Shown: positions 43,739-52,680, numbered from the stretch's first letter. The stretch is 64,000 nucleotides of DNA from JAMDEO01 sp963775295 (GCA_963775295.1 CAVZIK010000006.1:1364001-1428000), one strand, 5' to 3'. The notes: generated by a model not told the origin, from the sequence alone. A program made the numbers and translations.

Positions 43739-46503
43739 CCCCGCCCACCGACACCAGCCGGACCGCGCCCGTCGCCGTGGAAGCCGCGCAGGCGAAGATC
43801 GGAGCCAGGGATCGCATAGGCGCGTTCTACCGGACTCGCTACGTCACCATCGCCAAGGTGGTCTTTGTGGTCATCCTTCTGGTCTGGCCCCTCGCATATA
43901 AGAACTTGTATTACATGAGTGTCATGACGACGGCGGGATTGTTCGCCATGCTCGCGATCGCCGTCGGTCTGATCCTCGGTCAGGCCGGTCAGTTGTCGTT
44001 CGGCCATTCGGCCTTCTATGGCATGGGAGCGTACGCAGCCGCGCTGCTGTCTCTCAAGCTGCATGTGCCGACTTTGGCGGCTCTGGCCATCGCCGCCGTC
44101 GCTCCTGGGATAATCGCTCTCATCATCGGCCGGCCCGTGCTGAAATTGCGCTACTTCTATCTGGCTCTGGCGACTATCGGGCTGGGCCAGATATTCAGTG
44201 TCCTGATCATCCAACTGCCCAGCGTTACCCGCGGCATCAACGGTCTTAATGGAATTCCCACACTTAGTATCTTTGGCTTTGGCGTCGGCAGCTTGATACG
44301 ACAGTACTATGTCGTGTGGGTTCCAGCCCTGCTAGTCCTTCTACTGGTGCAGCGGGGGCTTAAGTACCGGCTCGGTCGCTCCTTGCGAGCTATCGCTACG
44401 AGTGAGATCGCCTCGTCCACCCTGGGGATCAGGCCCGCCAACTGGAAGCTCCTTGCGTTCGTAGCGAGCGCCGTTGTGTGCGGCCTTGCCGGTGGCCTGT
44501 TCGCCTTTGTTACGGGATCTATCGCCCCGACCTCGTTCACTTTCAATGTCGCCGTCCTTCCCATCGTCATGTCCTTGGTCGGTGGCGCCGCGACAATTTG
44601 GGGAGGAGTCCTTGGCGCCATCATCATGACCTGGGTGATCACCTACTTCACGGGCATCCAACAGTACAGCGGAGTCGCGTACTCGGTCATCATGATCCTC
44701 TTGCTGCTGTTTCTACCTATGGGGATCCTTGGCATCCATCCCGCCTCGCGCTCCTGGCTCAGGCGCCGGATCAAGGGGGAATTAGTCAAGGACGCGGCCG
44801 GGACCGTGCGCGACCAAGGCGCTGCTTCCACTGTCACCGAGACCATGGATCTGCCGTCCACATCGCGGCCGAGCGCGTCCCAGGTAGCCGCGGTCGCGAC
44901 TGCACCCATTGGCTCCGGGTTGTTACAGGCAGACCTTGCCCGTGAAAAGAGCGAGAAACGGGTGGTAGGACCACTCCTCTCAATCGAGAGAGCCTCGATC
45001 GTTTTTGGGGGACTCAAGGCTGTCAACGAGGTGTCGTTCGACGTCCAGGAAGGCACCATCACCGCCCTCATCGGCCCGAACGGGGCCGGCAAGACTACTC
45101 TCTTCAATGCCATCAGTAGGCTGCAACGACTGACGGGCGGACGGATCACCTTCGAGGGCAATGATCTGACCAAACTCAGTCCGGCCAACGCGGCGCGGCT
45201 CGGGATGGCCCGCACGTTCCAGAACCTGCGCATCTTCGTAAACATGAGCGTTCTCGAAAACGTGCTGGTGGGCTGCCACAGGCACGAGCGCTCGGGCTTC
45301 TGGTCGTGCTGTCTGGGGTTTCCCCGCCAACGGGCCGAGGAACGGAGTTCCCGCGCTCGGGCTATGGAAGCTCTGGCGCTCGTCGGTCTCGTTGAGGAGG
45401 CCACCAAGCCGGCCGTCAGCCTGCCCTACGGGCAGCAGCGTTTGGTGGAGATAGCCCGAGCCCTGGCTTCGGAGCCCCGGCTGCTTATGCTGGACGAGCC
45501 CGCGGCGGGCATGAATGCATCGGAGCGGTCAGATCTTGTGCGCAAGATCGCGGCCATTCGGGCCGCCGGTATCACTGTGCTGCTTGTGGAGCACGACATT
45601 AGTCTCGTGATGGGGATATCGGACTCCGTCAACGTGCTCGATTACGGCAAGCTTATCGCCTCCGGGGCTCCCGACGCGGTCAGGCGGGACGAGGGCGTCA
45701 TCACGGCCTATCTCGGCAAAGGACGAGACAAAGAGACAGAGGTATGTGTCGCGGAAAATGGTGCCGAGGAGCCCTGCGCGCCCCCCGAGGATGCGCTGGT
45801 CTTGAAGGATGTTGTCACCGCGTACGGATCGATTCAGGCTTTGCGCGGTGTGTCGCTCAGCGTGGCGAAGGGCGAGGTAGTGGCGGTACTGGGTGCCAAC
45901 GGCGCCGGGAAGACCACACTTCTTGAAACCGTGTGCGGGATTCTTCGGCCCACCAGCGGCACCGTCACCTATCTTGGGCAGGACATCACCTCCATGCCGG
46001 CGGAGAAGATCGTGACCCACGGCATCTGCCAGATCCCCGAGGGTCGCCAACTCTTCCCCACCCTGACGGCAGAGGACAACCTACTCATGGGCGCCTCGGG
46101 AAAACGAGAGTGGCAAAAAGGCTACGCCGACGACCTCGCCTACGTGTACGAGCTGTTCCCGATTCTGAGCGAACGCCGGAGGCAACTGGCAAAGACCCTC
46201 TCGGGAGGCGAGCAGCAGATGCTGGCCATCGGCCGAGGCCTGATGGCACAACCAAGTCTACTGCTATTGGACGAGCCGTCGATGGGTCTCGCTCCTATCG
46301 CGGTGGAGCGGATATTTGACGCGCTGGCGCGTCTGAACTCGCAGGGGCTGACGATGTTGATGGTGGAGCAGAATGCCGAAATGGCGCTGTCGCTTGCGGG
46401 CCGCGTGACGGTGATCCAGACGGGTTCCGTCGTACTGAGCGGCAAATCAAGCGACCTAGGGAAGGACGATCGCCTGCGCGCCGCCTACCTTGGAGGAAGG
46501 TGA
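43735..46503 (+). CDS. LivM-LivG-LivF triple fusion of an ABC importer
   Basis: 922 residues. Residues 1-345 are a LivM-type permease (LGQAGQLSFGHSAFYGMGAYAAA; GGAATIWGGVLGAIIM). A polar linker (about 345-410) leads to a LivG-type ATPase with Walker A GPNGAGKTT, signature LPYGQQRLVEIARAL and Walker B LLMLDEPAAGMN, up to about 660. A second linker leads to a LivF-type ATPase (about 685-922) with GANGAGKTT, signature LSGGEQQMLAIGRGL and Walker B LLLLDEPSMGL. In most bacteria these are three genes. No frameshift is needed; it is one reading frame starting with GTG at 43735 inside the livH stop region. With LivH and the binding protein it makes a complete importer. Confidence 0.85.
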   Translation: MTPPTDTSRTAPVAVEAAQAKIGARDRIGAFYRTRYVTIAKVVFVVILLVWPLAYKNLYYMSVMTTAGLFAMLAIAVGLILGQAGQLSFGHSAFYGMGAYAAALLSLKLHVPTLAALAIAAVAPGIIALIIGRPVLKLRYFYLALATIGLGQIFSVLIIQLPSVTRGINGLNGIPTLSIFGFGVGSLIRQYYVVWVPALLVLLLVQRGLKYRLGRSLRAIATSEIASSTLGIRPANWKLLAFVASAVVCGLAGGLFAFVTGSIAPTSFTFNVAVLPIVMSLVGGAATIWGGVLGAIIMTWVITYFTGIQQYSGVAYSVIMILLLLFLPMGILGIHPASRSWLRRRIKGELVKDAAGTVRDQGAASTVTETMDLPSTSRPSASQVAAVATAPIGSGLLQADLAREKSEKRVVGPLLSIERASIVFGGLKAVNEVSFDVQEGTITALIGPNGAGKTTLFNAISRLQRLTGGRITFEGNDLTKLSPANAARLGMARTFQNLRIFVNMSVLENVLVGCHRHERSGFWSCCLGFPRQRAEERSSRARAMEALALVGLVEEATKPAVSLPYGQQRLVEIARALASEPRLLMLDEPAAGMNASERSDLVRKIAAIRAAGITVLLVEHDISLVMGISDSVNVLDYGKLIASGAPDAVRRDEGVITAYLGKGRDKETEVCVAENGAEEPCAPPEDALVLKDVVTAYGSIQALRGVSLSVAKGEVVAVLGANGAGKTTLLETVCGILRPTSGTVTYLGQDITSMPAEKIVTHGICQIPEGRQLFPTLTAEDNLLMGASGKREWQKGYADDLAYVYELFPILSERRRQLAKTLSGGEQQMLAIGRGLMAQPSLLLLDEPSMGLAPIAVERIFDALARLNSQGLTMLMVEQNAEMALSLAGRVTVIQTGSVVLSGKSSDLGKDDRLRAAYLGGR

Positions 46504-46569
46504 GCGCGAGGCTTGTGCGATCAGTCGTCATAAAACGGGGCGGCCACGTTGGAGAAAGGGAGGGAGCAC

Positions 46570-47865
46570 ATGTGTCGTAGACTCACAATAGCGGGGTTGA
46601 TCACGGTCTTGCTGATCGCGGTCGCGTTCGTTGTCGCTTGCGGTGGAGGTACCACCACGACCACGGCAGCATCGACCGCGACAACGGCGTCGTCGGCGCC
46701 TGGTACGACCGGCGGTACCGAAACGACCGCCGCCACTACTGTCACCACGATTGCAACGACCGGACCAGCGACCGGCGAACCGATCAAGGTCGGAGTCATA
46801 GGCTCAGATACTGGGAACGGGGCGCCTGCCTTTCCAGCTATCAAGCAGGGGTATGAGCTGGAGGTCGAGGCCTTCAACGCCGCAGGCGGAGTGAATGGCA
46901 GGCCAATACAGTTGATCAGCGTGGACGACAAATCGGATCCGGCCACCGCCGTGTCGGTGACCACGAAGCTTATCACTCAGGACAAGGTCGTGGCCTTGAT
47001 AGGGCCGTTGACCACGCCTGCCGCGCTCGCGGTGGAACCACTGGCTGCGAAGTATGAAGTTCCGCTCATCAGGTGGGATACCCCGACGCTCGACTCTCCG
47101 GCGACGAGCGCCAAGTGGCAGTTCATTGCCAGTGTGGGCCCGGTTGACGTCGCAGACGCCCTTGAAAAAGAGATCGCGGCCATGGGCTGGAAGAAGATAG
47201 TGGCTGCTGCCGACATCTTGCCCCCGAACTTCCAGTCGCTCCAGATCCTGCAGAAGGATGCGGCGTCCAAGGGCTTCACGATAGACGTGTTGAAGGACAC
47301 CTGGCAGCTAGACGCCACCGACCTCACGCCCCAGATCAACAAGATCTACGCCGCCTACAAGGCTGAGCAACCGGACGTTCTGTTCGTGATGTCGGCCGTC
47401 ACACAAACTTCCGTGCTCACGAAAGGTCTCAAAGCCCTCGGGGTGACCATCCCCATCCAGGACGGTCCGGTCGCGGGCCATCCCGCTATCTTCGCCCAGG
47501 GCCCCGAGGCAGTGGAAGGCCTCTACGTGATCGGCGCGGGTGTTTTGAATCCTTCGCAGTTGCCTGACGGCTATCCCAGCAAAGAAGTGATGCTTGATTT
47601 CGTTACTCGCTTTCAGGCCAAATACAACGCGCCTGCCAGTCTATTTGCTGGGCTCGGCTACGACTCGGCACACATCCTCTTTGAGGGTCTGAAGGCCGGC
47701 ATCGACAATCCAGCAAAAATCCGCGATGGCATCGAGGCCATTAAGGACCTGCCGATCTCGCAAGGCACGTGCACCTTCTCGCCTACTGACCACGTCCTCC
47801 ACGGAGGCTACAACGAGTGGCAGGTTAAGAACGGTGTCTTTACCTTCGTGAGCACGTTGAACTGA
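46570..47865 (+). CDS. Lipoprotein substrate-binding protein, LivK-type, of the cluster
   Basis: 431 residues from ATG 46570, with GGGAGG 7 bases upstream (46549 is an alternative). Classical Sec signal with lipobox FVVAC, not Tat, unlike the three binding proteins at 16-29 kb. Thr-rich linker, then a type I periplasmic binding fold of the Leu/amide group (IKVGVIGSDTGNGAPAFPAIKQGYELEVEAFNAAGGVNGRPIQLI). The C-terminal lobe has CTFSPTDHVLHGGYNEWQVKNG. It has no close similarity to the other three, so it serves a different ligand. Followed by a strong terminator. Confidence 0.88.
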   Translation: MCRRLTIAGLITVLLIAVAFVVACGGGTTTTTAASTATTASSAPGTTGGTETTAATTVTTIATTGPATGEPIKVGVIGSDTGNGAPAFPAIKQGYELEVEAFNAAGGVNGRPIQLISVDDKSDPATAVSVTTKLITQDKVVALIGPLTTPAALAVEPLAAKYEVPLIRWDTPTLDSPATSAKWQFIASVGPVDVADALEKEIAAMGWKKIVAAADILPPNFQSLQILQKDAASKGFTIDVLKDTWQLDATDLTPQINKIYAAYKAEQPDVLFVMSAVTQTSVLTKGLKALGVTIPIQDGPVAGHPAIFAQGPEAVEGLYVIGAGVLNPSQLPDGYPSKEVMLDFVTRFQAKYNAPASLFAGLGYDSAHILFEGLKAGIDNPAKIRDGIEAIKDLPISQGTCTFSPTDHVLHGGYNEWQVKNGVFTFVSTLN

Positions 47866-47877
47866 TACAAACCCCTG

Positions 47878-47918
47878 CGTGGCGGGTGCCTGGGACGTCA
47901 GGCACCCGCCACGTCTTT
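47878..47918 (+). terminator. Terminator after binding protein gene
   Basis: 15-bp stem CGTGGCGGGTGCCTG (47878-47892) / CAGGCACCCGCCACG (47899-47913), then TCTTT. Genes after it (48026 on) either rely on read-through or have their own promoter. Confidence 0.75.
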
Positions 47919-48025
47919 CGGAGAGGCTGAGTCTTCGGGGTGTCCACCTGGCAGCCGTCTTTCAAGCCGCCAGGAGTGCGCCTCCTCGTAGAGTCAGTCT
48001 CACCGCCGACCAGGAGTTGCCAGAT

Positions 48026-48538
48026 ATGACTCAGACCCACGCACAGATCGCGAGTTGGCTGGACGAATACTTTGAGGCCGCCAACGCCAAGCAAGGCCCT
48101 GTCGAGTCTGTGGCGGAACTCGGCAAGTACTTCGCCAAGGACCTCGAATTCTGGATGTACACCGCGCCACCGTTCATCACGCTGCCGCTCAGCCGAGAAG
48201 GCCTTCTGATGACCTTCGTACACCCCGGTATCTACGAGAAGCTCATCCCCAAGTACTACGTCATCGACACCGACTCAATGGTGGCCGTGGTCCAGTTCGA
48301 ACTGCGTTTCCGTGACGAAGAGTCAGGAAAGACATGGCGGCCACTGCAAGCGAGCGCTCACTATCATCTTCGCGCGGATGCCCACGAAGATATCCGCATT
48401 GCGAAGATCCAATATTGGACCGAGTCCCATGCGGATGGGGACGACTTCGAGTCGCTCTTCCAACTGTGGAATAGCGCCAAAGAGGAGGCACTCGTCGAAT
48501 TTGGAACGACATACTTCAATGGCAGTTCTGGTGCCTAG
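48026..48538 (+). CDS. NTF2/SnoaL-like protein
   Basis: 170 residues, ATG 48026 with CAGGAG 9 bases upstream. The plan, a helix followed by a curved sheet (IASWLDEYFEAANAKQGPV, FWMYTAPPFITLPLSREGL, MVAVVQFELRFRDEESGK, YHLRADAHEDIRIAKIQYW), is that of the NTF2-like fold; similar small proteins act as isomerases, cyclases or ligand-binding partners. 38 bases upstream of the selenoprotein gene. Role in the cluster unknown. Confidence 0.55.
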   Translation: MTQTHAQIASWLDEYFEAANAKQGPVESVAELGKYFAKDLEFWMYTAPPFITLPLSREGLLMTFVHPGIYEKLIPKYYVIDTDSMVAVVQFELRFRDEESGKTWRPLQASAHYHLRADAHEDIRIAKIQYWTESHADGDDFESLFQLWNSAKEEALVEFGTTYFNGSSGA

Positions 48539-48576
48539 GCCCGACTCCGGTTACTCGCGATAGGGAGGCAACGATA

Positions 48577-50346
48577 ATGGCGCAGCAAACAGGAAGTTCT
48601 TTATGCACGGTCTTGGATCCCCGAGGGCAACCGACCAACGTCGTGCGGCCCCTGTCGCTGGCGCCTCGGCTGGACACGCTAGAGGGCAAGACCATTCATC
48701 TGATCGATGTGGGGTTTGGAGGCGGCTGGGAATTCCTCGAGGAGACTGTGGCCTGGTTCGCGCGCAACATGCCGAGCGTGAAGACCGTTCTTAAGCACAA
48801 GAGCGGCATCATGTTCGTCGATGAACCCCAGATGTGGGCCGATGCCAGAGCAAATGCCAATGCCGTCATCTTCGGGGTGGGCGGCTGAGACGGCTGTGCG
48901 GCGAGTGTCGCCGCCCACTGCCGAGAGCTGGAATCGCAGTACGGTGTTCCGACCGCCCCCATCTCGAGCGCCCGCTTTGCCGAGTACATCGCTCTGGATG
49001 CTCAGAACCACGGCATGAATCTGCGTTTCAGCTTTGCTCCGTATCCGCTGGTCGGAAGGCCTCGCGACGTCCTTCGCCGGTACGTCGAAGGAAACGACCC
49101 GACCACGGGCAGGCCCCTGATGACGCAGATAGTGGAGGCTCTCACCAGGCCGCTCAGCCCCGAAGAAACGAACCCCACCCCGACCCGGGGGGTGCTTAGA
49201 CCGCGGCTACTGCAGCCCGACAAGCAGGAGAACCTCCGCAGATTGTTCCTGGAAAACGGCTGGACCGACTACATGCCGATCGTACTGCCCACCGAAGAGC
49301 GGGTGGCACGCATGCTCACCGGGACTGCGGCCGATCCGGATGAGGTGGTCGGCCAGATGACCATCACCCACCACCAAGAGAAGCTGGAATACACGGTGGA
49401 GAAAGTCGCAGTCAATGCCGTCATGGCGGGGGCCGGCCCCGAGCACTTGCCGGTCATCCTGGCGCTAGCCGCGAGCGAGGAAGCCTCCATGCCGAGTTCC
49501 ACGACATCGTTCAGCAGGATGGCGTTCGTTAACGGGCCTATTCGTGACGAGATCGGGATGAATTCCGGTCTGGGTGCTCTCAGTCCCTTCAACTATGCCA
49601 ACAGTGTCATCGGGCGCGCCTGGACGCTCATGACCCTCAACCTGGGCGATGCTCGGCTGGGGGAAACGTTCATGGCCTCCACGGGCAGCAACATCAACTA
49701 CAACAACATGATGTTCGCCGAAAACGAAGAGCGCAGCGTGTGGGAGCCGTTCCACGTTCGCAAAGGTTTCAGGAGGGAAGAGAGCACGATCAGTTTCTTC
49801 CAGGGCTGGAGCGCGATCAGCAGCATGGGCGCAGCCGGGTGCTGCCGGCCCGCGCAGGAAGAAATGCTGATCCTCATGCAGGCTTTCCCTTGCCTCAAGG
49901 AATCGCTCACGCTGGTCATGGACCCGCTCGTGGCCGAGCATTTAAAGGAGCAAGGATTCAACAATCCGGATCAGCTCTCAGAGTATCTATCGGAGAATTT
50001 CAAGATGCCGGCCGGGCAGTTTTGGGGCTCGGATATCGTCTACTCGATGGTGGAGCCGGATGCGCGCACCGGGGCCGAGCCCTTCGCGTCGTGGCTTAAG
50101 CTGCCCAAAGACGCGCTCATCGCTCCCTACACCTCCCCCGAGAAGATCAACGTGGTGGTCGTGGGCGGCGAAACGCAGGCCCTCTGGCTTACCACCGACA
50201 TGTGGTACTCGAAGACCGTGTCCATCGATAAGTGGCGGCCCAAGGGTGGGGTCTTCAAAGAAGATGAAGAGACGGTCCGCCGCCGTTATGCGCGGCAGAA
50301 GCGACATGCGGCCGCGCTCAGCCGTAGTGGATACGACCTGCAATGA
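48577..50346 (+). CDS. UGSC-family selenoprotein (Sec at residue 104, read from TGA 48886-48888)
   Basis: 589 residues if the TGA at 48886-48888 is read as selenocysteine. The frame before it (103 codons) and after it (485 codons, ending at TGA 50344-50346) is the same, and no other stop occurs. Before the TGA: NAVIFGVGG; after it: DGCAASVAAHC and ESQYGVPTAPISSARF, which follow the UGSC-family pattern (GVGD-U-GSC...LE..GIPT..I.T). The redox motif is Sec-Asp-Gly-Cys (104-107). A hairpin that fits bacterial SECIS rules follows directly. The large C-terminal part (about 220-589) contains SGLGALSPFNYANSVIGR and VVVVGGETQALW, typical of the longer members. GGGAGG lies upstream of the ATG. Likely a thiol/selenol oxidoreductase or reductase; reaction unknown. 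Confidence 0.88.
48889..48923 (+). promoter_or_regulatory. Bacterial SECIS element of the selenoprotein
   Basis: Directly after the TGA. Inner 7-bp stem GCGGCGA (48898-48904) / TCGCCGC (48908-48914) closes a GTG loop; an outer CGGC (48891-48894) / GCCG (48920-48923) stem encloses an internal loop. The apical loop begins with G 16 bases after the TGA; the accepted rule is 16-37 bases and a G in the first two loop positions. This would recruit SelB. Confidence 0.7.
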
Positions 50347-50382
50347 CGAAATGCTCAAGCGGCTAGAAAGGACTGGTACCAC

Positions 50383-50817
50383 ATGGCACGTAGCGACCTA
50401 GAGAAGTACATATTGCCACCGCTCATGACCAAGGAGATCCCTCATCCTGAGGTTACGGCTCCGCGCCTTGCCTTGGGGAACGGAAAGGGCGGCGTGGGGC
50501 CGGACTTTCACATGACCTGGTGGGCGATCACCGAGCCATTCGAGATGATCCATGAGCCGCACGCTCACGCATTCGACCAGTATGTGATGTTCGTGGGTGG
50601 CGACATAACCAACATGTTGGACCTTGGCGGCGAAGCCGAGTTTTGGCTGGGTGAGGATCCTGAGCATATGGAGCAGTTCATTTTCACTGAGGCCAAGATG
50701 TTCTTCATACCCGCTGGTCTATATCACAGTCCCTTGAAGTTCAACAAGATCAACGATCCTAAGAAGCCCATTCTGTTTCATGACTTGTTCTTTGCGTCCG
50801 AGTACGCGAGGAAGTGA
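50383..50817 (+). CDS. Cupin protein (cupin 3)
   Basis: 144 residues. Ligand motif EPHAHAFDQYVMFVGG and FFIPAGLYHSPLKF fit cupin motifs 1 and 2, with His-x-His and the last His. The central LGGEAEFWLGED lines up with LGAEVEMYMGPE of cupin 1 and LGAEVELYLGSE of cupin 2, so the three are related, but this one is the most distant and shorter. 36 bases after the selenoprotein. A terminator follows. Confidence 0.75.
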   Translation: MARSDLEKYILPPLMTKEIPHPEVTAPRLALGNGKGGVGPDFHMTWWAITEPFEMIHEPHAHAFDQYVMFVGGDITNMLDLGGEAEFWLGEDPEHMEQFIFTEAKMFFIPAGLYHSPLKFNKINDPKKPILFHDLFFASEYARK

Positions 50818-50874
50818 GGGCAGTGGTGTGAGGAGCTGCGATCTAGAGCCTGAGTGAGCCCCCACCCTGGGCAT

Positions 50875-50912
50875 ACGGAGCCGCCTGCGAGCGCCGGGCG
50901 GCTCCGTCCTTG
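50875..50912 (+). terminator. Terminator after the cupin 3 gene
   Basis: 11-bp stem ACGGAGCCGCC (50875-50885) / GGCGGCTCCGT (50897-50907), then CCTT. Marks the end of the cluster. Confidence 0.65.
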
Positions 50913-50919
50913 CAAGCCC

Positions 50920-51422
50920 CTGCAGAAGCTGTTGACCTAGCCTTTTGATTGAAACCTCGATCCCGACGAGAGCCAGCCTCTGAGCGATGGTATGCAGCCG
51001 CAAGAACATCGATCTTCGGACTATCGTTCTTGGGCTCGAAGCGCACGAATGTGGCTCGAGCTAACTCGCACTCCGCTCGCCGACACTGCGAGCAACGCTT
51101 AGGGCCAAACCAACTTGAAGCGCACCCAAAGAATCATTGGGATCTTCCGCGTGGCGCTGCTCACTACCTCGGTAGCATTGGCCTTAACCCCAGGGGGAGA
51201 TACTCCAACCATATCGGTGCTGGTCTTCGCGGCCCACGGTTCATCTGCCGGTGCGACTTAGTGCGCCGCAACTTAATCGAGGGCAGGGGATTCGATCCCT
51301 CGCTGTCGCTGTCGCTGTCGCTGGCGCCATCACTCGTTGTCTTCTGCGGGCTAGTGCGAATGTGTGTGTCCGCCCTCACAGGACGGATCGGCAGCTTTTC
51401 AGCGCACGACACGCGCGGGGAC
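50920..51422. other. Region without intact genes; hexamer repeat
   Basis: About four copies of the hexamer CTGTCG lie at 51301-51325. A TTG-started frame near 51112-51260 has a signal-peptide-like start (LKRTQRIIGIFRVALLT) but breaks off and is likely a relic. A T-arm-like block (GGGGATTCGATCCC, 51286) is not part of any tRNA. Confidence 0.4.
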
Positions 51423-51587
51423 CTAAGCTTCGACCGTGATATTGATTTGGTGTGGTGTGGGTTCGGGCAGCGCCCACTTCTGTATGTAGATGGTGCCGAT
51501 AGCTGGCGGCTTTCCGGCTTCCGGCTTTTCGGCATACCTAATGGTGTTCTTGGTTTCCTTCTCAAGCTCGAAGCTGGTCTTGATCAT
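51423..51587 (-). CDS. Small conserved protein (54 residues)
   Basis: Begins MIKTSFELEKETKNTIRY and ends HQINITVEA. Strong ribosome site GGAGG 8 bases before ATG 51587. Small proteins of the pattern ETKNT-RY...PP-IGT-Y-QK are met in many bacteria, so this is a real gene; it is a beta-rich single domain, and its function is not known to me. Its tail (51423-51480) is overlapped by spurious frames on the other strand. Confidence 0.65.
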   Translation of the reverse strand: MIKTSFELEKETKNTIRYAEKPEAGKPPAIGTIYIQKWALPEPTPHQINITVEA

Positions 51588-51957
51588 GGGACTTCCTCCA
51601 GGATCGGACGATGGTGTCGAGGTCGGCCGGACGTCGTCTGTCCAGGTTATCGCGGCCGTCGGACAGTCGCGCCGCCCAACGGTCGAGCTTAGTCACTGCC
51701 GAAGGAGGTCACGCCGGTTGGCTGCCCATCTGTTCTTCTCCCTGGGGGCTAGACTAACCCTCTACTAGAGGGTTAGAAAGAGGCGCGACTGGCTACTGTG
51801 GGGCCTTACTGCGATAGCGGCCTAAGATGTCTCCAACACATCGCCGCGGCCTGCTGCCACCGGTTGGTCTGACGAGCCCCCAATAGTAACCGGTGGGGCC
51901 TCGTCAGAGGCTTACGCTTCGATCGCCTCCGCCACCCGACCCCAGGCCGCGGCCGGC
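51588..51957. other. Region with palindrome and integrase relic
   Basis: 370 bases without an intact gene. It includes the palindrome at 51754-51776 and, at 51912-51948 on the minus strand, AWGRVAEAIEA followed by a stop, equivalent to the last residues (LGWGKVAEAIGV) of the integrase at 53970. This is a further relic of the module. Confidence 0.5.
51754..51776. promoter_or_regulatory. Perfect palindrome, operator candidate
   Basis: CTAACCCTCTA, one base, TAGAGGGTTAG: 11-bp arms, perfect. It lies upstream of the 54-residue gene (minus strand) and looks like an operator of a MerR- or TetR-type regulator. No such regulator gene is close. Confidence 0.55.
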
Positions 51958-52392
51958 CTAGCCTTCAACAGCCTGCGAGCCGTGCCGTGGAGTCAGGGGA
52001 GACTTATCGCCGACCGACCAGTTGTGGCCGAATGGATCACGGAAGCTGCCTTGGCGATGAGGGCCCCACTGGACCTGATGCTCCACTATCTCGGAGCCAA
52101 GCGATGCGCCCGCCTCGACGGCGCGCCTGAGAAAACCATCAGGGTCATCGACGAAGACTTCGATCCGCACGCTGGTTATGCGGATCTCCTCCGGGCTACG
52201 CTCAGTCGAATTATCCGGATTGACTTCGTGTAGGAAGAAGGGAGCGCCATCGACCACGAGACCCGCCACGCCCCCAAGGTTCCAAAGCTCGGTCGCGCCG
52301 AGCGCTTCCTTATACCAGGCGAGAGCAACCTCAGCGTTGGAAACGATCAGCATCACCGAGATCACGGTTGACTCCTGCGGACCTTTCGTCAT
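51958..52392 (-). CDS. VOC superfamily (glyoxalase-like) protein
   Basis: 144 residues from ATG 52392 with GGGAGG 8 bases upstream. Beta-alpha-beta-beta-beta units of the vicinal oxygen chelate fold: VISVMLIVSNAEVALAWYKEALGATELWNLGG and RIEVFVDDPDGFLRRAVEAGASLGSEIVEHQVQWGPHRQGSFRDPFGHNWSVG, read in pieces. Ligand residues resemble those of the bleomycin/fosfomycin resistance-like group, Glu in the end strand is replaced by W. A C-terminal relic of a second copy is at 33920. Confidence 0.75.
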   Translation of the reverse strand: MTKGPQESTVISVMLIVSNAEVALAWYKEALGATELWNLGGVAGLVVDGAPFFLHEVNPDNSTERSPEEIRITSVRIEVFVDDPDGFLRRAVEAGASLGSEIVEHQVQWGPHRQGSFRDPFGHNWSVGDKSPLTPRHGSQAVEG

Positions 52393-52589
52393 AACCGATC
52401 CTCCCAACCTTTGTGAGTCAGGCGTCCCGCCCCTACACGATAATTCTCAGGTGGATGACCTCCGTAGAGGCTATCTGGCAGGCTCCCGTGGCGCAGCTCC
52501 ACTAGGGAGGAAGCCCCCGCGACACTTCTTCCCCCAAACTCCGCTCGCAACGCATCGGCTAGCAACGAGTTACTGGTGGATGCCTATGA

Positions 52590-52680
52590 GGGCAAGCGCC
52601 AGGCGGATCGGCTAGGTCTTCGCAGTGGCCCGCTGGGCGCCAAAGGCGGCGACGATGGGTCGATGAATGAAGCCCGGCAG
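52590..52680 (-). pseudogene. DUF5946 fragment (copy 3)
   Basis: About 90 bases match the DNA of the DUF5946 gene at 53750-53845 (GGCGGATCGGCT.GGTCTTCGC, TGGGCGCCAAAGGC, GATGAATGAAGCCC). The rest of the gene is gone. A further sign of repeated duplication and loss of the module. Confidence 0.65.

Noticed and set aside
49015..50346. Separate 443-residue gene starting at ATG 49015
   Set aside because: It is the continuation of the selenoprotein frame; no ribosome site precedes the ATG, and conserved family residues lie upstream of it, up to the TGA.
51281..51300. T-arm-like sequence GGGGATTCGATCCC
   Set aside because: No acceptor stem, D arm or anticodon arm can be built around it, so not a tRNA gene; could be an attachment relic but there is no second copy.
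51299..51326. Hexamer repeat as CRISPR or phase-variable locus
   Set aside because: About four short perfect units without spacers, and not within or before an intact gene. No CRISPR array was seen anywhere in the window.
50949..51692. 247-residue plus-strand frame
   Set aside because: Low-complexity and without homology-like patterns; it crosses the real small gene at 51423-51587 on the other strand and a hexamer repeat.
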